The translations under genes were made by a program, and so were the position numbers. DNA of 12,800 nt from an uncultured Bacilli bacterium. Its GTDB lineage: Bacteria; Bacillota_I; Bacilli_A; RF39; UBA660. The DNA is taken from contig CANQFF010000024.1 of the NCBI GenBank assembly GCA_947598345.1, positions 1-12,800 on the forward strand, written 5' to 3'. This document shows positions 1 to 5,730 of this stretch, one piece after another. Every line of letters begins with the position of its first letter. The stretch's first letter is position 1. The notes under the pieces were generated by a model. The model made no database searches, had not been told where the DNA came from, and saw nothing but the letters and a program-made list of their open reading frames with translations.

Positions 1-71
1 CACACTAGAAATTCTTGTTTTTAAATTTTTAGCTTTTATTTTTTTCTCTTTTACTTCACACTAGAAATTCT
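1..71. repeat. 15-bp direct repeat pair at window edge
   Basis: The 15-mer CACACTAGAAATTCT occurs at 1-15 and again, identically, at 57-71 (period 56 bp). The second copy extends into the 13-bp palindrome CTAGAAATTCTAG (61-73). The bases between are a low-complexity T-rich run. The first copy touches the window edge, so its full length and the number of copies beyond cannot be seen. The repeat lies downstream of the ABC permease gene, in a 99-bp stretch with no supported gene. No hairpin followed by a U-tract is obvious here, so it is not called a terminator. Confidence 0.55.
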
Positions 72-99
72 AGAGCCAATTTATCATTCTAAACTTAAA

Positions 100-1425
100 C
101 TATTTATTTTTCAATGACTTAAACATTTTTTTCCATAAATCACTAGATGAATAATTTAAAATACCAACTTTATATATTCTAAGTCCATATTTAACCAATA
201 AATATATTGTAAATAACATAATAATAATTGAAATAATAACTTCTATTATACCTATTTGCCCTAAAACAAGTAATGACGGAGATAATATTGCAGAAATTAA
301 AGGTACAAACGATAAAATCTTTATAAACAAAGCACCTTTAAACATACCTGCGATAATAGATAAATAATACCCTAATAATAAAGTTATTACAATAGGTGTT
401 TGTACATGTTGGTAATCTTCTACATTAGTAGTCATTGAGGCAAGTATACCTGCAATCAAAGAATATGCTATAAATGTCAAAATCATTAAAATTATTGATA
501 ATATTACTACTATTACAAATTTATAAGAAGCAATCCCTGATGTTAAGGTTTTAAAAGACATTCCTATTTGACTTGCTACACCATTTGTTATTAAATCACC
601 GCCAACAAACTTTCGAATAAGCATAGCTATAACTACATATAAAATTATAAGTATTAATTGTCCAAATATAAATAAATTATTAGATATAATTTTAGCTGCA
701 AAATGGGTTTTAGGAGAAACATTAGAAATAATAATTTCCATACTTTTAGTTGACTTTTCATCATTAACTTCTGATCCTATAAATTGTACTAAAAATATTG
801 TTAACATGAAAAAAGGTAAAATAATAATTGGAAAAACGGTAGTCATAATCATTTCAACATTTTCTTCTTCACTTGTTAAATCATCTTTTAATATTTCTCT
901 TTTTATTTCTACCCCACTATTTAATTTTTCATATTGTTCTTCTGTTAAACCTATAGAATTCATTATATATTGATTTGCGCTAATAGTAAGTGCTTCATTA
1001 ATTAATTGATAATCATAAGCATCAATAGTTGAAAGCGAAATTAATTTAGATGTTATTTTATTAAATTCATCATAATAAATATAAATTATTAATGACGAAT
1101 TTTCTTTTTCTTCCAAAATTGTTTTTAATTCGTCTATTGACTTATCTGATAAAATTGATTCAAACTTTTCATTATTTTGTCCATATATACTAGTTTCATA
1201 ATAATTAAGACTTTCTTTAAAAGAATCATATATAGAATTTGTTTCATCAATAACATATATTTTATTTTTTGAATTGAAATCACCGCCAAATAAAGTTACA
1301 ATACTATCTATATTTATTATAATAATTAATATTGCTGCTATTATTATATTAGCGATTAAAAACCATTTTGATTTTATTTTCTTTTTTAAACTTGTATTTA
1401 TTAAAAAATTAAGTTTACTTCTCAT
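100..1425 (-). CDS. ABC-2 type transporter permease (NatB/YhaP-like)
   Basis: Membrane subunit of an ABC exporter, 441 aa from the chosen ATG. The layout is that of the ABC-2/NatB family. A positively charged N-terminus precedes a first membrane segment at about residues 21-40. A large domain outside the membrane follows (about 45-200), then a C-terminal block of about five or six hydrophobic segments (about 200-430). After the second membrane segment, the stretch around EKSTKSMEIIISNVSP resembles the cytoplasmic coupling region of NatB-like permeases (family knowledge). An upstream in-frame GTG (1434) is rejected because it sits inside the Shine-Dalgarno AGGTGA (1431-1436), which is placed 5 nt before the ATG at 1425. 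The gene overlaps the end of the ATPase gene by 11 bp, so translational coupling is likely. NatAB exports sodium in Bacillus; the substrate here cannot be read from sequence. Confidence 0.85.
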   Translation of the reverse strand: MRSKLNFLINTSLKKKIKSKWFLIANIIIAAILIIIINIDSIVTLFGGDFNSKNKIYVIDETNSIYDSFKESLNYYETSIYGQNNEKFESILSDKSIDELKTILEEKENSSLIIYIYYDEFNKITSKLISLSTIDAYDYQLINEALTISANQYIMNSIGLTEEQYEKLNSGVEIKREILKDDLTSEEENVEMIMTTVFPIIILPFFMLTIFLVQFIGSEVNDEKSTKSMEIIISNVSPKTHFAAKIISNNLFIFGQLILIILYVVIAMLIRKFVGGDLITNGVASQIGMSFKTLTSGIASYKFVIVVILSIILMILTFIAYSLIAGILASMTTNVEDYQHVQTPIVITLLLGYYLSIIAGMFKGALFIKILSFVPLISAILSPSLLVLGQIGIIEVIISIIIMLFTIYLLVKYGLRIYKVGILNYSSSDLWKKMFKSLKNK

Positions 1426-2314
1426 ATGATTCACCTACTTTAGAAATGAATATTTCATTTAAACTTGGCTCTTCAACGACAAATTTAGTTATATCATCAT
1501 ACTTAGATATAAATTTAAATACATCTTTTGCAATATCTTTTGATGAAATCGTAATGTCGTATTCGTCTGCTTTTTCTATAACTTTTTCAACACCATTAAT
1601 TTTCTTTAATTTTTCTATATCAATGCTGCCCTTTAATATTATATTTTTTTTCATAAAGCTTTCTTTTATATCTTTTATGTTTCCAGATAAAACTGATTTA
1701 CCATTTACAAGTATTACTAATTTTTTACAAAACAATTCTACATGATCCATTCTATGAGATGAAAATATTATAATACTTCCTTTTCTTGATAAATCTAGTA
1801 TTTCATTTTTGAATAATTCAATATTAAATGGATCAAGGCCAGAAAAAGGTTCATCCAATATTAATAGCTTGGGCTCGTTTAATATAGCCGTTATAAATTG
1901 TATTTTTTGTTGATTTCCTTTTGATAATTCTTTTATTTTTTTATTTTTGTATTCATATATATCAAACTTTTTTAATAGATAATCTAATCTATTCAATATT
2001 TTTTCATTACTCATACCTTTCAAGGCACCAAAATAAATTGCTTGTTCTTTTACAGTTAATTTTGTTAGTAAACTTCTTTCTTCCGTCAAAAATCCTATAT
2101 CATCAGTAATAGAATAATCTATATTTTTCCCATTCAAAGTTATTTCTCCAGAGCTTTTATCTAACAATCCCATAATCATTCTGAAGGTTGTTGTTTTTCC
2201 AGCGCCATTTACGCCAAGAAGTCCAAAAATTTCGCCTTCTTTAACTTCAAAAGATAAATCATCAACTGCTTTAAAATCACCATAGTACTTTGTTACATGT
2301 TCAACTTTTAACAT
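1415..2314 (-). CDS. ABC transporter ATP-binding protein (NatA/YhaQ-like)
   Basis: Cytoplasmic ATPase of the exporter whose permease follows directly. At 299 aa it carries a complete nucleotide-binding domain. The Walker A motif GVNGAGKTT is at 34-42, the signature LSKGNQQK at 130-137, Walker B LLILDEP with catalytic Glu155 at 150-156, the D-loop SGLD at 158-161 and the switch His187 in SSHRMD. The segment GFLTEERSL (74-82) where the Q-loop sits, and the LSKGNQQK form of the signature, are typical of NatA/YhaQ-type drug or sodium exporters rather than of importers. The C-terminal 80 or so residues form the accessory domain common in this family. The ATG at 2314 follows AGGATGTGAT, one mismatch from a full AGGAGGTGAT. 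The gene starts 11 bp after rseP stops and probably belongs to the cdsA-rseP transcript. Confidence 0.9.
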   Translation of the reverse strand: MLKVEHVTKYYGDFKAVDDLSFEVKEGEIFGLLGVNGAGKTTTFRMIMGLLDKSSGEITLNGKNIDYSITDDIGFLTEERSLLTKLTVKEQAIYFGALKGMSNEKILNRLDYLLKKFDIYEYKNKKIKELSKGNQQKIQFITAILNEPKLLILDEPFSGLDPFNIELFKNEILDLSRKGSIIIFSSHRMDHVELFCKKLVILVNGKSVLSGNIKDIKESFMKKNIILKGSIDIEKLKKINGVEKVIEKADEYDITISSKDIAKDVFKFISKYDDITKFVVEEPSLNEIFISKVGESYEK

Positions 2315-2325
2315 TATATCACATC

Positions 2326-3588
2326 CTAAAACAATCTTATTATATCATTATATGTAACAAAAATCATCAATAACATAAGTAAAATAAAACCTATATTATG
2401 TATCATATTTTCTACCTTCGGATTTACCTTACTACCCTTTATTTTTTCAATTATGATAAATAAAACATGACCACCATCAAATGCTGGAAATGGTAATATA
2501 TTTATAAAACCAACATTTATACAAATTAAACATAATAATGATACTATATTTGCAAATCCATAATGAGAATAAAGACTAACAACATTAAATATACCAACTG
2601 GTCCTGATAACATACTTAAACTAATTTTTCCAGTTATTAAATAAAATACTGTAAATACCATTTGTTCAATAGTACTAAAAAATTTAGAAAAAGCATATTT
2701 AATAGCTGTTAAGAAACCTCTTTGTGTTTTGCCAGTAATATAAAAGCCATAACTATATCCACTTACTGTATCTTTTTCATTTTCTTTTGGTGTAATGTTT
2801 ACTACTTTTAAATTGTCATTTTCATCAGTTAATCCAAGAGTAAATGATTCATCCCCTATTTTAGATAATTCTTTTAAAAGTTGAGTATAATTTTTTAACA
2901 GAATACCATTTATACTTACTATTGAATCATTTTTTATAACTCCAGATATATCAGAATCAGTTACTGTTAAACCAGAAACTTCAAATCCATAATCTTTACC
3001 ATATAATAAATTAGATTGTCCAACTTCTATAGGATTAACTTTAATATTTTTCTTAGCGCCATCAGTATCTTTTACAGTTATTGTAAATTCTTTATCGCCA
3101 GCAATTGTCATTTCAAGAGCAAGTTTATCATAATTATTAACAAAATTTCCGTTTACAGCGACAATTTTATCGTTTTCTCTAAGTCCATCAATAGTACTTT
3201 CAGTAACATAAACATTATTTAAAGATACTTTATTAAATAACGCTATGAAAAATAATAAAACTATTGCAAGTAAGAAGTTCATCATAACCCCTGCTATCAT
3301 AATCATAACTCTTTGAAATGCAGGTTTAGATTGCAATCTTTGATTTTCAGGTATTTTTTCATCTACCTCTACTTCTTCTCCAGCCATTTGAACAAAACCG
3401 CCTATTGGAAAAAGTCGAATACAATAATCCGTTTCATCATTTTTTCTTTTAAACTTAAAAATTCTTGGTCCCATTCCAATAGAAAATTCATATACATAAA
3501 CTCCATATTTTTTTGCAAATAGAAAATGTCCTAATTCATGAATAAATACTGTTATACCTAATATTAAAATAAAATATATAATTGTCAT
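2326..3588 (-). CDS. rseP: Site-2 intramembrane zinc metalloprotease RseP/RasP
   Basis: M50-family protease that cuts membrane-spanning substrates such as anti-sigma factors and signal-peptide remnants (family knowledge). It is 420 aa, close to Bacillus RasP. The zinc-binding HELGH is at 17-21 in the first membrane segment. The second active-site motif, NILPFPAFDGG, is at 363-373 with Asp371 as the third metal ligand. Between them lie the conserved MAGE loop (68-71), a second membrane segment (about 94-118) and two PDZ-like regions (about 120-190 and 205-270). A further membrane segment (about 400-415) closes the protein. The ATG is preceded by AAGGGTGAT. It lies 11 bp after cdsA and 11 bp before the ABC ATPase. 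In many Firmicutes dxr stands between cdsA and rseP; it is absent here. No anti-sigma substrate gene is visible in the window. Confidence 0.94.
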   Translation of the reverse strand: MTIIYFILILGITVFIHELGHFLFAKKYGVYVYEFSIGMGPRIFKFKRKNDETDYCIRLFPIGGFVQMAGEEVEVDEKIPENQRLQSKPAFQRVMIMIAGVMMNFLLAIVLLFFIALFNKVSLNNVYVTESTIDGLRENDKIVAVNGNFVNNYDKLALEMTIAGDKEFTITVKDTDGAKKNIKVNPIEVGQSNLLYGKDYGFEVSGLTVTDSDISGVIKNDSIVSINGILLKNYTQLLKELSKIGDESFTLGLTDENDNLKVVNITPKENEKDTVSGYSYGFYITGKTQRGFLTAIKYAFSKFFSTIEQMVFTVFYLITGKISLSMLSGPVGIFNVVSLYSHYGFANIVSLLCLICINVGFINILPFPAFDGGHVLFIIIEKIKGSKVNPKVENMIHNIGFILLMLLMIFVTYNDIIRLF

Positions 3589-3599
3589 ATTATCACCCT

Positions 3600-4400
3600 T
3601 TATAATAAATTTAAGAAAAATGTAAATGCCACCGCTACGAATATTATACTATCGAGTCTATCTAGTATACCACCGTGTCCCGGCATTATATTAGAAAAAT
3701 CTTTTACTTTATATGTTCTTTTTATTGCTGAAAAGAATAAATCACCAAATTGACCAATAAGTGTTAAGAATAATACTATTGCAGCTACTATAATTAAAGA
3801 TGAAGTTGAATCAATTACCGTATAATAGTAAACCGTACATACAAATGTAGCAACAATACTACCACCTATAGTCCCTTCCCATGTTTTTTTTGGAGATATT
3901 ACCTCCAGTAATTTATTTTTACCAATAAGTTTGCCAATAAAATATGCATATGAATCCGTTATTATCGTTATTAAGAATAAAAATACTATAAGCTCTAAAC
4001 TAATATTTCTAAACAAATAAAATAATGACATTGAACTACCTAAGAAAAATACACCACCCAATATATAAAAAGCATCTTTTACACTATATATATTTTCATT
4101 GTGATAAAGCACTACTGGTAAAAGAATCGTTAAGAATATACCTGAAGCTATTCTATAGTCTAAATAAAATTCAAAGTTATTATTTACTGTATTTGAAAAA
4201 TATAAGAAACTTATCATAAGATATGATATAAATCTTATAAAATCAGGTAATGGTTTATCCCTCCCCCTAATTTTCATAAATTCATTTAAACCTAATAAAG
4301 TTAAAATATAAAATGCTATATTAAATGTTAATCCACCAAAAATAAATATTGGTATAAAAATTATAAAAGCTATAAAAGCACTTATCAATCTTTGCTTCAC
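3600..4400 (-). CDS. cdsA: Phosphatidate cytidylyltransferase (CDP-diglyceride synthase)
   Basis: Integral membrane enzyme that makes CDP-diacylglycerol from phosphatidic acid and CTP, the branch-point precursor of bacterial phospholipids. It is 266 aa, the normal length, with about eight hydrophobic segments. The CTP-transferase signature is complete near the C-terminus: SAIKR at 224-228, KD at 233-234 and PGHGGILDR at 240-248. The conserved ISPKKTWEG is at 168-176. Translation starts at a GTG (4400) preceded by AGGATGTGAT, a near-perfect Shine-Dalgarno; the upstream ATG in that stretch is followed at once by TGA and cannot serve. It is the first gene of the cdsA-rseP-ABC operon, behind a sigma-A-like promoter at 4423-4451. 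The usual upstream partners uppS and frr are not present. Confidence 0.94.
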   Translation of the reverse strand: MKQRLISAFIAFIIFIPIFIFGGLTFNIAFYILTLLGLNEFMKIRGRDKPLPDFIRFISYLMISFLYFSNTVNNNFEFYLDYRIASGIFLTILLPVVLYHNENIYSVKDAFYILGGVFFLGSSMSLFYLFRNISLELIVFLFLITIITDSYAYFIGKLIGKNKLLEVISPKKTWEGTIGGSIVATFVCTVYYYTVIDSTSSLIIVAAIVLFLTLIGQFGDLFFSAIKRTYKVKDFSNIMPGHGGILDRLDSIIFVAVAFTFFLNLL

Positions 4401-4422
4401 TTATTATCACATCCTATATATA

Positions 4423-4451
4423 ATTATAATATATTAAAGCTTTTATTACAA
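4423..4451 (-). promoter_or_regulatory. Sigma-A-like promoter for cdsA operon
   Basis: On the minus strand a perfect -10 TATAAT (4423-4428) lies 17 bp from a -35 TTGTAA (4446-4451). It falls between the khpA terminator and the cdsA start, where a new transcription start is needed. Confidence 0.6.
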
Positions 4452-4460
4452 CAAATAATG

Positions 4461-4486
4461 AAAAAAAATTGGAATAATCCAACTTT
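4461..4486 (-). terminator. Intrinsic terminator after khpA
   Basis: Minus-strand hairpin with core TTGGA (4478-4482) and TCCAA (4469-4473) around a TTAT loop. The stem extends by a G-U and two A-U pairs to 8 bp and is followed by a run of T (4461-4468). Its base abuts the khpA stop codon (4485-4487). It ends the rpsP-khpA unit. Confidence 0.8.
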
Positions 4487-4727
4487 ATATAGAATCAATA
4501 TTAATTCTGACTCTACCTAACTTCTTAACATATGCTGCTGCCTGTACAATGGTCCTAATAGAATTTGCAATATTACCGCCTTTTCCAATTAACATACTAA
4601 TATAATCACTTGGTACTAAAACTTGGATAACAGTATCTTCCTCAGATTCTATTTTTTTTATAGATATATTGTCAACATCAGGCAACAATTCTTTAACTAA
4701 ATATTCTGTTAAATTGATCAATTCCAT
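4485..4727 (-). CDS. khpA: KH-domain RNA-binding protein KhpA
   Basis: Small cytoplasmic RNA-binding protein of 80 aa, the usual length for KhpA/YlqC. A single type-II KH fold shows the GxxG RNA-binding loop GKGG at 48-51, preceded by VPSDYISMLI and followed by the helix NIANSIRTIV. In other Firmicutes KhpA pairs with KhpB (Jag) and affects cell division and RNA binding (family knowledge); khpB is not in the window. The start lies 2 bp after the rpsP stop codon, with only a weak AAGG upstream, so translation is probably coupled to rpsP. The adjacency to rpsP is the usual one. The rimM, trmD and rplS genes that often follow are absent, because a terminator stands right after the stop. Confidence 0.93.
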   Translation of the reverse strand: MELINLTEYLVKELLPDVDNISIKKIESEEDTVIQVLVPSDYISMLIGKGGNIANSIRTIVQAAAYVKKLGRVRINIDSI

Positions 4728-4729
4728 AA

Positions 4730-5020
4730 TTACTTACCAACCTTAACATCTTTTTTTGATTTTTCTTCGTGTAATTCTTTTAAAATTCCTTCTTTACTTA
4801 GGATATCTCTAACTGTATCAGTAGGAGTTGCACCATTTTTTAACCATTTTTTTGCTAATTCTTTATCAACCTTAACAACAGCTGGAACTTCAATAGGATT
4901 ATAATATCCTATTTCTTCTATAAATCTACCATCTCTTGGAAATCTAGAATCAGCTACAACAATACGATAAAAAGGTCTTCTTTTAGCTCCCATTCTTTTT
5001 AATCTCATTTTTACTGCCAT
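4730..5020 (-). CDS. rpsP: 30S ribosomal protein S16
   Basis: Structural protein of the small ribosomal subunit, 96 aa from the chosen start, normal for the family. The N-terminus MAVKMRLKRMGAKRRPFYRI and the following VADSR, RDGRFIEEIGYYNP are the S16 hallmark, and the Lys-rich tail is common. The reading frame extends 11 codons further upstream (to 5053), but the ATG at 5020 is preceded by GGAGGTG at 5025-5031 with 4 nt spacing and matches the universal MAVK start. The longer form would also begin within the promoter's downstream region. First gene of a two-gene operon with khpA. Confidence 0.97.
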   Translation of the reverse strand: MAVKMRLKRMGAKRRPFYRIVVADSRFPRDGRFIEEIGYYNPIEVPAVVKVDKELAKKWLKNGATPTDTVRDILSKEGILKELHEEKSKKDVKVGK

Positions 5021-5024
5021 AAAG

Positions 5025-5031
5025 CACCTCC
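5025..5031 (-). promoter_or_regulatory. Shine-Dalgarno site fixing the rpsP start
   Basis: GGAGGTG on the minus strand, 4 nt upstream of the ATG at 5020. It rules out the longer in-frame start at 5053. Confidence 0.85.
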
Positions 5032-5043
5032 ATTCATACATAA

Positions 5044-5072
5044 ATATTACCACATCATAATATATTTGTCAA
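5044..5072 (-). promoter_or_regulatory. Strong sigma-A promoter for rpsP-khpA
   Basis: Perfect -35 TTGACA (5067-5072), 17-bp spacer and -10 TAATAT (5044-5049) preceded by TGG, giving an extended -10. This is the best promoter in the window, as expected for a ribosomal protein gene. The -35 lies inside the inverted repeat at 5066-5089. Confidence 0.85.
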
Positions 5073-5089
5073 CCTATTTAGGTTAACAA
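5066..5089. repeat. 24-bp inverted repeat over the rpsP -35 box
   Basis: Two 10-bp arms, TTGTTAACCT and AGGTTGACAA as read on the minus strand, are separated by AAAT and are complementary except for one T/G position. The downstream arm contains the TTGACA -35. No T-run follows on either strand, so it does not look like a terminator. It could be an operator for a dimeric repressor (inference); it matches no regulator consensus that I can name with confidence. Confidence 0.55.
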
Positions 5090-5102
5090 GTTTAAAAATT
5101 AT

Positions 5103-5127
5103 AAAAAAGAAAAAGTACAGTAGTACT
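5103..5127 (-). terminator. Intrinsic terminator after cotE
   Basis: Minus-strand stem AGTAC (5123-5127), loop TACT and GTACT (5114-5118), then a T-rich tract TTTTCTTTTTT (5103-5113). The upstream arm overlaps the cotE TAG stop (5126-5128). The stem is only 5 bp, so efficiency is uncertain. Confidence 0.6.
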
Positions 5128-5656
5128 ATTTTATAAAATCTTCTTTTACATTATCGATTTCTTCTATATCTTTTTCAGTTAATTCATCTTCTATTTCATC
5201 CCATGGTTCCTCATCTTCTTCTACTGCAATTTTTACTTTCGTCTCACCAACAACCTCAACACCTAATTCTTTCTCAATATCAAAAGTAATATTTTTATTA
5301 TTTATATTAACAGAAGAACAACTTGGTTGTTTTAATGTTCTTACTATTATATCAGTATCATTAGTAAGATCTGCATTTTCTTTTAACTTAACATTAAATA
5401 AATCATCATATGATATATTCTTATTAACTACTGTTGTTTTTGAATCATTATCATAAGAGTACCATATATTTACATCATATGAGCCACTAACTCCTATTTT
5501 TTCATTTGTTTTATAACCTTTAAATTTATGGTTAATAACCCAACATCCAAGTATTGTTGTCGGTGCGTTTTCTACACTTATACTATAATTATCTTTAAAA
5601 TATTTTTTTCCTTTACCTATAACTGCTTTTGTAACTATTTCTTTATATAATGACAT
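5126..5656 (-). CDS. cotE: Outer spore coat morphogenetic protein CotE
   Basis: Sporulation protein that directs assembly of the outer spore coat in Bacillus. The 176-aa product follows CotE along its length. The N-terminus is MSLYKEIVTKAVIGKGKK. The core TTILGCWVINHKFKG is at 33-47 and DVNIWYSYDNDSKT at 61-74. The stretch IIVRTLKQPSC is at 103-113 and EVVGETKVKIAV at 134-145. A strongly acidic tail (145-173) closes the protein, as in Bacillus CotE, which has nearly the same length. An in-frame TTG at 5671 is rejected because it overlaps the Shine-Dalgarno GAGGAGTGA (5661-5669), placed just ahead of the ATG at 5656. It sits two genes downstream of miaB. In B. subtilis the order is miaB (ymcB)-ymcA-cotE, so the neighbourhood is partly conserved with a different middle gene. 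It has its own terminator and a possible SigE-type promoter. I see no other coat gene here. Confidence 0.92.
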   Translation of the reverse strand: MSLYKEIVTKAVIGKGKKYFKDNYSISVENAPTTILGCWVINHKFKGYKTNEKIGVSGSYDVNIWYSYDNDSKTTVVNKNISYDDLFNVKLKENADLTNDTDIIVRTLKQPSCSSVNINNKNITFDIEKELGVEVVGETKVKIAVEEDEEPWDEIEDELTEKDIEEIDNVKEDFIK

Positions 5657-5660
5657 ATAA

Positions 5661-5669
5661 TCACTCCTC
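5661..5669 (-). promoter_or_regulatory. Shine-Dalgarno site fixing the cotE start
   Basis: GAGGAGTGA on the minus strand, with AGGAG 7 nt before the ATG at 5656. It overlaps and so excludes the upstream TTG start at 5671. Confidence 0.75.
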
Positions 5670-5674
5670 AATTT

Positions 5675-5700
5675 AATATATGAGAAATAAATATAAATAT
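5675..5700 (-). promoter_or_regulatory. Possible SigE-type promoter for cotE
   Basis: Minus-strand ATATT (5696-5700), 13 bp, then CATATATT (5675-5682). This resembles the mother-cell SigE pattern of an ATATT-like -35 and a CATACAnT-like -10, with one mismatch in the -10. cotE of B. subtilis is read by SigE (established). The region is so AT-rich that chance matches are likely, and the implied leader would be only about 15-20 nt. Confidence 0.35.
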
Positions 5701-5704
5701 TTAC

Positions 5705-5730
5705 AAAAAAAGTAGCTTTTTTGCTACTTA
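5705..5730 (-). terminator. Intrinsic terminator after zinc-ribbon gene
   Basis: Minus-strand stem AAGTAGC (5723-5729), A6 loop and GCTACTT (5710-5716), continuing into a T7 run (5705-5711). The upstream arm overlaps the TAA stop (5728-5730). It separates this gene from cotE, which then needs its own promoter. Confidence 0.85.

Noticed and set aside
1..73. CRISPR array, including a loose likeness to the AATTTCTA part of Cas12a repeats
   Set aside because: Only two short copies are visible, the 41-bp gap is low-complexity T-rich sequence unlike a spacer, the UCUAC/GUAGA stem of Cas12a repeats is absent, and no cas gene is in the window.
5021..5053. Longer rpsP start at 5053
   Set aside because: The ATG at 5020 has a perfect Shine-Dalgarno and gives the universal MAVK N-terminus; the longer form spans the Shine-Dalgarno and the region just downstream of the -10.
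5066..5089. The palindrome as a cotE-downstream terminator
   Set aside because: No T-run follows on either strand, and a more suitable hairpin with a T-rich tract already lies at the cotE stop codon.
5066..5089. The palindrome as a Rex, HrcA or LexA site
   Set aside because: Arm sequence and spacing do not fit the Rex (TTGTGAA-N4-TTCACAA), HrcA CIRCE or LexA consensus patterns.
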